Made by a program: the position numbers and the translations under genes
Notes under the pieces: model-generated
Database searches by the model: none
What the model was told of the DNA's origin: nothing
What the model saw: the letters and a program-made list of their open reading frames with translations, nothing else
Origin: Inia geoffrensis
Lineage: Eukaryota; Chordata; Mammalia; Artiodactyla; Iniidae
Assembly (NCBI GenBank): GCA_036417435.1
Contig: CM070909.1
Location: 6,108,597 to 6,172,596, forward strand
Direction of reading: 5' to 3'
Length of the DNA stretch: 64,000 nt
Part shown: piece by piece, positions 23,201 to 35,200 of the stretch
Numbering within the stretch: the first letter of the stretch is position 1
Layout of the letters: each line of letters begins with the position of its first letter

Positions 23201-26200
23201 GCCGTTCCACGCTGAGCTCCCCGCCAGGGCCGCCCCTGGACCGCTGGCCAATGCTCTGCCTGCCCACCCCCCCCCGCCGGCTGGGAGACCCCGTTAAGGC
23301 AGACAGCGGGTCCCCCAGCCAGTCTGGGGGCCTGGCGGAGGGTGCGGCAGGGAGGCCCTGTGGACCGCTCCCATGTGCCTTCCACTGTGTGCAGGATTCG
23401 AGTCTCCCGCAGGAGCCTCCCCGTCGCCCTCCGCGCCCCCAGCACCCCCGTGGCAGGGCCGCAGCGTGGCCAGCCCCAAGCTCTGGATGTTGGAGTTCTC
23501 TGCCTTCCTGGAGCGGCAGCAAGACCCCGAAACGGTAGGTCCTGGCCTCCGCCTGGCCACTCTCCCACCCAGTGCTCATTCCTGGGGCGGCGGCTCCCCT
23601 GCTTCCCCCAGCTCCTCTTCCTCTGGCTCTGGCTTTCTCGCCCTGCTCTCTGCCCCGCTCCACCTTGGGGCCAAGCTTAGGGTCCTTGTTCCTTCACACC
23701 CCCCCTTATCCTTCCATCCTCTCCCTCCTTGGCTCTGTTTCTGCTCCCCACCCCAAGCCCTCGCTCGGTTCCTGTGTACCATCCCGGTGGCCCGAGGCTC
23801 TGTCCCTTCCCTGCTCCCACCATGTCCACCTTCTTCCCGGCCTGGTCACCTCTCCGTCTGAAGGCACTGGGCCCAGTCCTGCCCGCTGGCTGCTCTGCCC
23901 TTTCCCTGTGGCTCTGAGGCGTCTCCTGTCTGCCCCGTGTCCTCGGGGATGCCAGCAGGAGCAGCAGCCCACCCCCATCCCGCCCCCTTCAGTGTCTCCG
24001 TCCTGGGTGACCTGCGTCACCTGCAAAGTTCAGAGGAGCACCTGGCCAGGTGGACAGGATGCCAGAGGCGTGGGGACTTCACTGACCATTTCACTTTGGC
24101 ATGTTCAAGCTTATGGTTTAGATGAAGAACCCAGTGTGGACCACGAAAGAAGTGGCTCTTCTTTAGCCGCAGCGAGGGACCACAGCCGCCGCCTCTGGCA
24201 GGGAGCACCCCTGGTATGGGCTGCTGGTCTTCCATCACAGACGAGATCACGGGGGTCCAGAGATAGAAAATGAGTCGCCTAAGGATGTTAGCAATAGAGT
24301 CAAGACTCAGTACAAATAGCGACCAGAAAGTGCCGAGCACCTGCCCCAGGTGCTGGACACCTGTCGACTCAGCTTTACACTCAGCCCTTCTACTGGCTCC
24401 GTTTTACCAGAGGGGAAACTGAGGCCCCCGCCGTGGCGTCCCTGCTCTGGGCCACTGGCCGGGCTCCGAGCCCTGGTCTGTCTGGTCTGTCTGCCCCACC
24501 GCCCCCATGGCCCCTCAGACCAGTTATTCTCTGTCCACAGTACAATAAGCACCTGTTCGTGCACATCGGCCAGTCGAGCCCCAGCTACAGCGACCCCTAC
24601 CTCGAAGCCGTGGACATCCGCCAGATTTACGACAAATTCCCTGAGAGGAAGGGTGGTCTCAAGGAGCTCTTTGAACGGGGACCCTCCAACGCCTTTTTCC
24701 TCGTGAAGTTCTGGGTAAGCCTTCGATGACCTCCTCCTTCCTACCCCAGCACGTCGATGACCACAGGGAGAAAGGAGGAGGGGGTGGGCCTTGGTGGCGG
24801 TGGGACCTGGGACACGCAGGACAAGAGCGAAGGGCCAGCACGGAGCGGCCCTCTGGTGCCGGGAGCTCAGAGCAGATGGAGCCATTGGTGCCGCAGAGCA
24901 AGGCCCCCTCCTGATGGCGGGTGATGGTTGCGCCCGGGCAGAAGTGCGGCCTCAAGGGGTCTGTAGTACCAGAGAGGACCTACAGGAGACCTGAGGGGTA
25001 GTCACCCAAGGCTTTCAATGCCAAGGTTTCCGGGCCCGCAGTGGGGCAGCCGTTGGGCTGGATGGGGCTTGGAGAAGTGGACAGTAGGCTTAGGGTGGGT
25101 CATCCCCAAAGAAACACCGAGCTTCTCCAAGAGCTCAGCCTGTAGCTCGGCCTCCGCCGCCCTCCCCAGCTCACCCCTGCATGGGTGCTGTGTGGGTAGA
25201 GCCTCCTTCTTTCGAAACCTCCAAGACCAGGAGGCATAGGACCTCTTCCAGGCGCCCAGCACCCACAGAAAAGGGATGCCGGGAAGAGGGACAGAGCAGG
25301 AGAAGCCAGCGGGAGGAAGTGCAGGAAATCCTTCTGGCTGGTGGTCAGAGCCTCCAAATCATCTCAGAGCCCGAAAGCTGGGCCTTTATTTGGTCTCGGA
25401 CCACTTTGATAACCTGAAAGCTGTGCTTTTCCTAGAAGTGGGCATACTCACACGAAAGTGTACATGCAGTTCCAGGTGGCTTACTGGTCCCTGGCTAGGA
25501 GCTCTTAGCCTAGCCCTCATCCACAACCAAATCTGTGGGGCTGGCCGTCTACAGAAAAGGCAGGAACAGAGACCCAGGGCCCGGATCCCGAAGAGGCTCA
25601 GTGTTTGCCCTTCCTGGCAGGACAGCTTGCTCTGCGAGCCGATGGAGGTTGGCCCTGGCCCTTCAGGGATGGGCAGAGTTAGGCGGAAAAAGGGAAGGGC
25701 CTCCAGGGGGCTAGTCATGGGTAAACGTGTAAGGGAGGGAACCGCGGAAAGTAAAACGGGAGAGGTGAGCCTGATCCTGGAAGGTCCTGATCCTACAAAG
25801 GTCTGGATTTGATTCTATGCTGGGGTGAAAAATAGGTAATAGTTTCTTTTACTTTATCTTATTTTTAAATCAGTGCATGTTCATAGTTATTAATACCAAG
25901 AGGCTTATAAATGAAAACCGTCAGGTTGTCGTCCGCCTCCTCCCAGCCCCAAGCCCAATCCCGAGAGGCAATCACTGTAAAATGTCACTGTTTATTCTGG
26001 GTTTTATCTCCTTAGTTCTAAATATCTGCTTATATTGCTACACTTTGATATCACGATGATGTATTGTGTATTTATCGTAGAAAAGCATTGGCTATATTAT
26101 ACCACTTTTCCCCTCATTGTCCCAGTAAGTTATATAATTTAGTCAAAGCAATAAAGTGTTTAGATTTTGTGACAATGTAGATGGACCACCAGAGTGTGTA

Positions 26201-29200
26201 ATGATTACATGTCATTTCTTGTGCAACTTTTTGTTTTTTCCTAAAATTAAATGGCTCTTTCGCTTGCACATTTCCAAAAAACCTATTATTAAAATTTTAC
26301 AAATCGTTCTATCATAACCAACATATAAAATTTAAAAAATTGTTTTCCACCCAGTGCTCAGGCCTCTCAGATAATTTATCCTTTGTCCCTTTCTCCTTCT
26401 GGATACCTCTGTTCTGCTCCAGTCTGAACCGTTTTTCCTCCAGGCCTGCTCAACAGCTGTCCTGAGACCTCTGTTTACTGCTTCTCTGTTTTGAATCTAC
26501 AGTTTCCTAGATCTCATATTTCTCTCTTTTTTGGTGTTCCCCCCTCATTTTGCTGGAGTACATTCTCTAGTACCTTCCTAAGAAAAGGTGCATGGTAGAT
26601 AAATGTTCTAAGTCTACCTGTTTGAAATGTCATTTATTTTCAGTACTTGATTCATAGTTTGGGTACAGAATCTCCATCGTAAATGATTTTCCCTAGAAGT
26701 GGTTTTCAAGCATCATTTTTTGGTTGCTCCAATGTCTTATAAGAGTAGTCCGGTAGTATTCTAATTCTCTATTCTTTGTTATGTAACTCGGTTTTTTTTA
26801 GCCTCTAGGAGTTTTGCATTTCCTCTCTGTTCCTTACGTTAAATTTCACATTGATGAGCTTTGGGATCTGTGTTGTTTTTCTTCCTATTTTTGAGCCAGG
26901 TACTTGGTAGGCAGTGAGATGAGAGTCTCTCAATTTGGTAAATTTACTTATATTATTTCTTTTTCTTTGTTTTCTCTGTGTTCTTTTCCAGGAACCCCTG
27001 TTAGTCTGATGTTGGATATCCCGGACCTATCCTCTCTGATTTTTACCATTTATTTATTTTCCAATTCATTTTCTTAGAGACTTTCTTAACTTTATCTTCT
27101 AATTAAGAGTGAATCTGAGTGAATATTACATAAAACCCAAAGTAACATTGGCATGAATGAATAGTTCTTGTTTCATGTAAAGTAAGTCTGGAGATAGTGT
27201 CCAGGTCTGGTCCAGCAGCTCTGTGAAATTACCAGAGACCCTACTCTTCTCTATCTGCCATTCTCAGTGTGTGGCTTCTGTCCTTAAGGTCAAGGCTGCT
27301 GGGGTTCCAGCCATCACATCCATTTTTCAGGCATCAGGAAGGGGGAAAGCCAACTTAGTTCCCTTTAAGGAGCCTTCCTGGAAGTCCCACACAATTCTTA
27401 ATTAGTTATTTGTTTACAGGTAGCTGCAAAGGAGCCAGGGAAATATACTCTTTTAGTTGAGTAAATTGCCATTCTGAATAAAATCAGGGTTCTGTTACTA
27501 CAGAAAATGAACGACTCTTTCAATTGTTGATGTGTCGTAGTTTAATTGATGGCATTTTTTTCTTTATTGTTTGTAAAATCTTGGTGCATTGTACATTTAG
27601 TGGTGAAATAGATTAATGGAATATGGTGGCATTCTCTGCCCACCCCCACCCCGCCCCTTGTATCGAATATTTAATTTTGACCGTGACGTTTTTAATTTTT
27701 AAGAGCTCCTTCCTCTTCTTTGATTGCATCCTGATCTTGTTTCATGGCTATTTTTAAAGTTTTCTTCTGCTCCCTTTGTTTCCTTTTAGTCCCTTTTTCT
27801 GTCTGTTTGGGTCTTTGTCTTTCAAGTTGGAGGATTTTCTCAAATGTCTATAATTCTTGGCCAGAGTTTTTGGTCCTTACTTTTTTGACAGCTTTATTGC
27901 TATGTAATTCACTTACCATATAATTCACCTACTTAAAGTGTACAATTCAGTATTTTTAGTATATTCACAGAGTTGTGCAACCAGTTAATTTTAGAACATT
28001 TTCATCACCTCCAAAATAAACCCCAAACCCATTAGTTATCACCTCCACCCCCCAGCCTTAGGCAACCACTAATCTGCTTTCTGTCTTTAAAGCATTTTTA
28101 GATATTTCACGTAAATGGAATCTTACAATATATAGTCTTTTGTGACTGGCTTCTTTCACTTAATGTTAAGTTTTTAAGGTTTAGCCATATTATAGCACAT
28201 ATCAGGACTTCATTCCTTTTTATGGTTGAGTAATATCCCACTGTCTGGGTAGACCACATTTTGTTTATCCATTCATCTGTCAGTGATGGGCATTTGGGTT
28301 GTTTCCACCTTTGGGCCATTGTGAATAATGCTGCTATGAACTTAATATACAAGTCTTTGTGTGGACATAGCTTTTCATTTCTCTTGGGTAGATACTTAGG
28401 CATGGAATTGCCGGATCATATGCACTATTTATTTATTTATTTTTGGCCATGTTGGGTCTTCGTTGCTGTGCGGGCTTTCTCTAGTTGTGGTGAGTGGGGG
28501 CTACTCTTTGTGGTGTGGGGGCTTCTCATTGCGGTGGCTTCTCTTGTTGCAGAGCACAGGCTCTAAGCACGTGGGCTTCGGTAGTTGTGGCTCGCGGGCT
28601 CTAGAGCACAGGCTCAGTAGCTGTGGTGCACGGGCTTAATTGCTCCACGGCATGTGGGATCTTCCCAGACCAGGGCTTGAACCTGTGTCCCCGGCATTGG
28701 CAGGCGGATTCTTAACCGCTGAGCCACCAGGCAGGTCCCCTCTTTTTGCATTCTTGACAGCGTCCTTGGAAGCACAGCCTTTTCCATTTTGATGAAGTCC
28801 AGTGTATCCTTTTGTTGTCGGGCCGTTTGTCCATGTCCAGTGACTGGGAACTCTGTGGACAAGGTGTGGGCCTTGTTAACCTGCTGGGCTTCTCCGTCAG
28901 GCGGTCGGGGTTGGGGAACCAGCTGCTTTATCGAGGACACTAGTAAATGTCAGCATATTTACTGGACCTTTTCCTTTCCTGAAGTGGTTCAGTTTCTCCA
29001 AAGAAGACTCCTACTGTCCCCCCGACCCCTTGGCAGGGACAAACAAACATTCTAGCAGTGGGGCAGGGAGAGGGCTAGGGAAGCCGACCGTTTCTTAGGC
29101 AGCGTTCACCTCATGCCCTGGCTCCCACCCCCTCTTCTGACATGCCTGGGGGCCCGAAGACCTGACGCCCTCCTGTTTAATTTCTTCTCCTGATGTGTGG

Positions 29201-32200
29201 AGAGTGGGGGCCCGGAGGCCTGACCACCCAGTGTACAGCCTCTCAGCCGGTTCCTTGTATCATATCCCGTGCCTCCCTGGCCATCACTGTCCTGGCCCCT
29301 GTCATCCCGAGGGTGGTGCTGACTTCTCACCCGTCACCCCTCTGAGGGCACTTTCAGGCTGTAACTCTTCTTGCGTCCGTTTCCCCTCAGAAGCTGTCCT
29401 AGCTCAGATCAGCTGTCAGTCCCCTGGAATCTGTTGAATTCTCCTGTCCGTTTGGTCTTTCCTCTGTTTCTTCGTGTGTGTGGTCAGCGCATTAAAAAAG
29501 GTCTTTGCCCTCATCCTGCTGGCTCTCTGGACGGGGAAATGTGAACTTGTACGGTCAGTCTCTCTTTTTTTTTGTTGTTGTGGTACGCGGGCTGCTCACT
29601 GTTGTGGCCTCTCCCGTTGCGGAGCACAGGCTCCAGACGCGCAGGCTCAGCGGCCACGGCTCACGGGCCTAGCCGCTCTGCAGCATGTGGGATCCTCCCG
29701 GACCGGGGCACGAACCCGCGTCCCCTGCATCGGCAGGCAGACTCTCAACCACTGCGCCACCAGGGAAGCCCCAGTCCCCCATTTTAACCAGAGGTCCACG
29801 AGTGCCACCGCTAATGGATCGGTAGCAGTTGTTTGGAGTGCTGGGTTGAGGAAGATCTGGAGGGAGCCCTTCCTGGATTGACTGGTAATGTCTGCCATGG
29901 GTGCAGCAGGGGAGGGTAGTGTGCATTTCCTACATGTTTACCATCCCGTTGTTTAGGTAATGAGGAGTCCTTGAAGGTTGTTGAATGGGGCATGGCCAGA
30001 GCTGTGCTTGGTTACATGCATTAGCCATCCAGACTGACAGCTGCAATACAGGCCGAGAAAGAGACCTCAGCCTCCTTAGGGCCTCAGTGGAGAGGCTGGC
30101 TTTAGAGTCTGATGTACGAGGCAGGATGCCAGGCTCCCTTTTCTCAGGAAGGACTTAAACCATCTCATTTCCCTTTTTCGTTTCCCTCTTCTCCCTTCCA
30201 GCCCTGAGCATGGGAGTTGGAACCAAGTGGCTTGGTTGTCAGCAGCCAACTAGCACTGGCACCATCCGGCCAGCGGTGGCGACTCCCACCTCCTGCATGT
30301 GTCCATGGAGGTTCCTGGCCTTTCCTTAGGAGAGCCTACGCCCTCTGTCGCCCACTCCTTCCCCCACCCCCCAGGCCTGTCCAGGCTCAGTCTTGACACG
30401 GAAGAACGCCCTTGGCTCAGCTACCCCGAGGGTTCAATTTAAGGTGACCCCTGACCAGGGAGGCCTGGCTGGCAGGAGGCGTATGGGAACACCACCCTGC
30501 TCATGGCAGATAGCATACCGGGGGCCCTTCTCACCAGCGTCTGCCTTCTTTCAGTTGGTGACAGTATTCTGTATTCTTCTAGCCACCATCCAAATGAGAG
30601 CCACCCTAGGCCCCCATTTTCACAGATGGGGAGACTGAGGCACGGAGTAAGCAAGGGTCTGGCTCTGAGACCCCCAGCCCGGGCAAGCCTTGCTCCTGTA
30701 GTCCTTGGGATGCACACGCCGAGGTAGGTCAAGGCAGTCGGCGGAAGGTCACCCCAGGCACTGTTCGTAACCTGACTTGCACTAGCATGTTTCATCCTTG
30801 CCACGCCTCTGAAGGGAGGTACAGCTGACAGCCTCGTTCCGTACAGGGGAAGGTGAGGCACAGAGAGGTGAAAGAGTGCGCCGGGCAGCCTAGTTCGTAG
30901 TGACAGGAGCAGGATCAGCGCCAGCCAGCCCCGCTCTGGGAGTGTGCTCGGAACCGTCACCCCACACCATCCTGCCTTGCCGGGTGGCTGGGGTCCCCCG
31001 TGCGGCCCCGTGCTCCCCCTGCTTCTGGTGGAGAAGGCTCTGGGTAGCCTAAAAAAGGGCCCTGCGCCCCTGAGGAAGGGCAGCTAGTGGGGGCAGGGAG
31101 AGAGCAGTCTCAGCTGTGCATTCAGTGTCGAGCCGGGCACTGGGGCTTCTTGGGTCTTCTAGAGCCCAGGCTTCCCTTCCAGGAGATGGGCAGGGGTGTC
31201 CTGCCTCGAGATCGGAGCTGGCAGGTGGAAAGGAGGACCAGAGGATCCTTCTACCTGGCTCGCGGCCCTCGTCCTCTCCTTCCTCCTGAGTCTGGGGAGG
31301 CTGGAGGTGGGGGTGAGGGGAGGAGAGAAGGTGGAGACGGTGGTGCTGGGCAGCGTGATTGGGCAGGTTCCACGCCGGGCCGCTGTGCTCTGTCCACGGG
31401 CTGCGCACGCAGCCCGTGCCGTGCGGACCTGATAGGAGCTTGCGTTCTGAGTGGGGGAATCAGAGCAGATCTCGCCTGCTCTGTGTGGGAGGGGTGGGCT
31501 GCCAGTGAGCCCTCCCAGCGTGTCAGGAGAGCAAGGCAGGCAGCAGAGGGCCCAGCTGGAGAGCTGTGTCCTGAGGGAGTCTCGGCTCCTGTGGGCCCTG
31601 TTTCTCCACCTGAAAAGTCAGCACTTTGTTCCGGAGGGCCTGCGAGGGGCTTGTGTCTGAGGACCCTGATGAGTGGGGTCGGCTGCGGGTGGGAGGGTGG
31701 GCACGTGGGCGGCCAGGGCACCTTGGCTGTCATCCGGTCCCTCTCCTCCTACGTGGGGAAGGTAGAGGCGCCAGGGAAGGACAGACCTGGGATGTGGGAG
31801 AGGAGGGTCTCCTGCGTGCTAACCACGGGACTTGGGGTCCTCTCAGGCAGCCCCGGCACCCTAGCCGTCTGGAACCCTCCTCTCCTGCGCCCTGGCCTGT
31901 AGCTGGTGTGAGACTGACCACACAATTAGGAAGGGATGCTGCCAGGAGAGGACAGTGTTGCCACACACACCACTCGCCCTGCCCCAAAGCCTGGCGGTTT
32001 TCTTGTCCGGCCCCAGGCCCCGGGCATGCAGGCTGCGGAGTGGGTCAGAGCCCGCTTGGAATGGGAGGAGGACTTTGATGTCCCAGCTTGGCCTCCTGTC
32101 CCCCTCCTGCTGATGGTACTGTTCTCTTTGGTGGGGATGGGTAGTAAGTGGCCGGCTCGTGGGCCACCGTGACTCATCGGTTCCATCTGGCGGTGGAATT

Positions 32201-35200
32201 GGGGGCAGGAGGGGTTGGGTGTCAGGCTGTGCTCCGTGGATGTGAGATGCAGGGGCTGAGAAGCTCCCAACTCCCCCCAGGACATGTGAGACCAGCAGAG
32301 GCCACCTCTGTCCTCAGGCAGTGGGAGAGGGGACTCTTACACACTGATGGCCGTGAACTCCGGTCTGCAGATTGAAAATGCCAGGCAGAGCTGGACTGAG
32401 GCTGGGCAGGGGGGACAGTACCCCAGACCTTCCTCCGTTGAAGGGCCCTGACATTTCTCTCAGGCACATACCAGCCCATAACAATGAATCTGAGCCCCCT
32501 GGCCCCCAGGCCCGGCTGTCCCGGCTCATCTGTCAGCCACCCGATCCACTGCACCTGTTCCAGGCCCAGCCTGTGAGCTGCCACTGCACCGTAGCTATGA
32601 ATAGGGTGGAGGGCAGGGGGCCGCGGGGGCACTCTCAGGGTAGCGTGGGGGGCAGCTTTGCTCTCAGGCTGCGAAAGCGGAGACGCTGGGCGTGTGCGGG
32701 GTGGTGCTCAGATTGGGGGGTACGCGGTGGGGCTGCAGGAGGTGGTGGGTCGTAATTAGGACGGCACCGAGGATGGTGAGGTGCTGTGGGGTGTGCGCTT
32801 TTCGCTGGCCGGGGTCCCCCAGGACCAAGCAGTGAGACCATAGGGTAGGTTCTGGGGCAGATGTTGGACCGCCAATGTCTGAGATGAGGCGTCTGAGAGT
32901 TTCATCTCTGCCCCATCTCCTCTCTCTCTCTCTTAAGCACCAGCTCACCTGTTCTAGCTGCTCCCCAAAAAGTCACACACTCTATGAGAGCAGAGACAAC
33001 ACTGCAGCCTCTTTGGGCCCCCCCAGTCCTGGCCATGCTGGGCCAGGCAGGATAAATGGGCAACAGAGCGACTGGAAGGACCAGGCGAGTGGGAGGCGAT
33101 GCCAGAAGCCCCTGGAGTGTCTTTGAGCCGGGGAGGGGCTCCGAGGACTGGCAGGGGTGCAGGGGGTGGAGGTACCCCTTGTGAGCACAGGACCGCTCCT
33201 CACCCAGAGCCGCCAAGAGGGGAGAGTTTCAACAGCCCTGTGCCACTCTGTGGAAGGCACACCGCGTGCTGGGCCTGAGCCCTGGGAGTGCTTGTTTCCC
33301 GCCTCGAGTGTGCTTACCATCTGGAAGGGGCAAGGCCAGGCCCTGCCAACACAGGGTGGTGACGGGCATGTCCCATCCCTGCGGGGTGCTGGGCAGCTGC
33401 TACCTTGTGCGCTGGGGAGAGCCTGGAGGGGCCATGCCAGCCCTGCCCGAGCCCAGTGCACAGTGCACAGATTCACATTTCTTCATTAACAGTTAGGTGA
33501 TTGTTTTCATATCTATTAGGAGAAACAGAATCCCTGATGTCACGGATATGACTGCTTAGAATAAGAATGAGTTGATTTGAAAGAAACCGTTAGGGGTGGA
33601 GTGGGGCGTGTGGTGAGTGGTACGTGAATAGCATCGATCAGGAGGAGGACGGCGGTGGCTGCATCCGGGAGACATCGGTTCACGTCCTGGCCTCGCCCCC
33701 TCGTCCGGGCGCCTGCCCTCCCCAGGAGCCGGGCTCCCTGCCAGCTCTTCCAGGCACGGTCCACGTTCCTGCCCTGCGCTCATGTATCTCAAGCACACAC
33801 GAACTGTCCCCCAGGCCTTTTTGAGGAAGTCCGGCAAACTGGGTCTCCAAGGAGAAGCATGTGACTCAGTAGAGAGAACAGGAGACAGAGCTGGTGCTGT
33901 CCCAGGGGCCAGGTTTAACTGCACAGCCTGTCACAGCGGCCGTTAATCCCCAGCCCACTGAAGGCCTGGCCCACCTCTGCAGGCCCCTGGGCGCCCCCTG
34001 CCCTGCTCCACGCCCACCACAGATGGGGGAGACTGCTGCTTATTTTGGAGTTTGGTTTTCTCCTTTTCTTTTTTTTGGCCACGCCGTGCAGCTTGCGGGA
34101 TCTTTGTTCCCCAACCAGGGATTGAACTCGGGCCCCCAGCAGTGCAAGTGCAGAGTCCTAACCGCTGGGCCGCCAGGGAATTCCCTGTAATTCATTTTCT
34201 TCTTTCTTCCTAACGGCCCCATGAAAGCCCTTGCTGGGCACACTGAAATGTATGCCATCTAGGTCAACATGGAAACAGCCTTTATTTTCATCGTAATGGT
34301 AACACATCCTCAGGGCTTCCCTGGTGGCGCAGTGGTTGAGAGTCCGCCTGCCGATGCAGGGGACGCGGGTTCGTGCCCCGGTCCGGGAAGATCCCACGTG
34401 CCGCGGAGCGGCTGGGCCCGTGAGCCATGGCCGCCGAGCCTGCGCGTCCGGAGCCTGTGCTTCGCAACGGGAGAGGCCACAACACTGAGAGGCCCGAGTA
34501 CCGCAAAAAAAAAAAAAAAGGACACTGTTTGGGCTTCCCTGGTGACTCAGTGGTTGAGAGTCCGCCTGCCGATGCAGGGGACACGGGTTTGTGCCCCGGT
34601 CTGGGAAGACCCCACATGCCGCGGAGCGGCTGGGCCCGTGAGCCGTGGCCGCTGAGCCTGCGCGTCCGGAGCCTGTGCTCCGCATCGGGAGAGGCCACAG
34701 CAGCGAGAGGCCTGCGTACCGCAAAAAAAACAAAAAAAAAAGTAACACATCCTCATTCTGCTTTATGACCTGCTTTTTTCTTTCTTTCCTCTCAACATTA
34801 TGTTGTAGTCAGTTCACAATAGTAAATACAGGTCCCTGTCGACACGGTGTGTGGCTCTATAATATTTCTGCTGTGCCCAAGACAGTTGCCCCCCTGCCAA
34901 TCTAGAGGGTCTTCTTGCTCTTGGAAAACTTCTTTCCCCAAAGGAGAGAAAAGTAACGACTTTGATGACCAGGGGCAGAACAGCCCGGGGCCCGGCTCTG
35001 AATCCTGCTGGAAACTTCCCAGGGTTCTGGGGCTCCCTGTAACTTTGTGCAGAAGAGTCCTTGGGGTCAGAATCCTTAGCGCGGTCAGGAGCTCCCCTGC
35101 GTTTGTGGGGCTGCACTCTGGGTCCCGCTGGGCAGTGATCTGGGACGAGTTGTGTGGATGGGAGGAGAGGCTTCCCCCTAAGTATAAGCCTTTTGTGATC

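Noticed and set aside
31087..31902. 271-codon plus-strand frame in TEAD4 intron
   Set aside because: No recognisable domain, lies inside a large intron, and overlaps long frames on the other strand with the same GC-driven character.
34158..34748. 196-codon minus-strand frame rich in Cys/Arg
   Set aside because: It is the antisense translation of the tandem CHR SINEs; the same peptide words recur at every young SINE copy (e.g. 4.7, 29.6, 61.1 kb).
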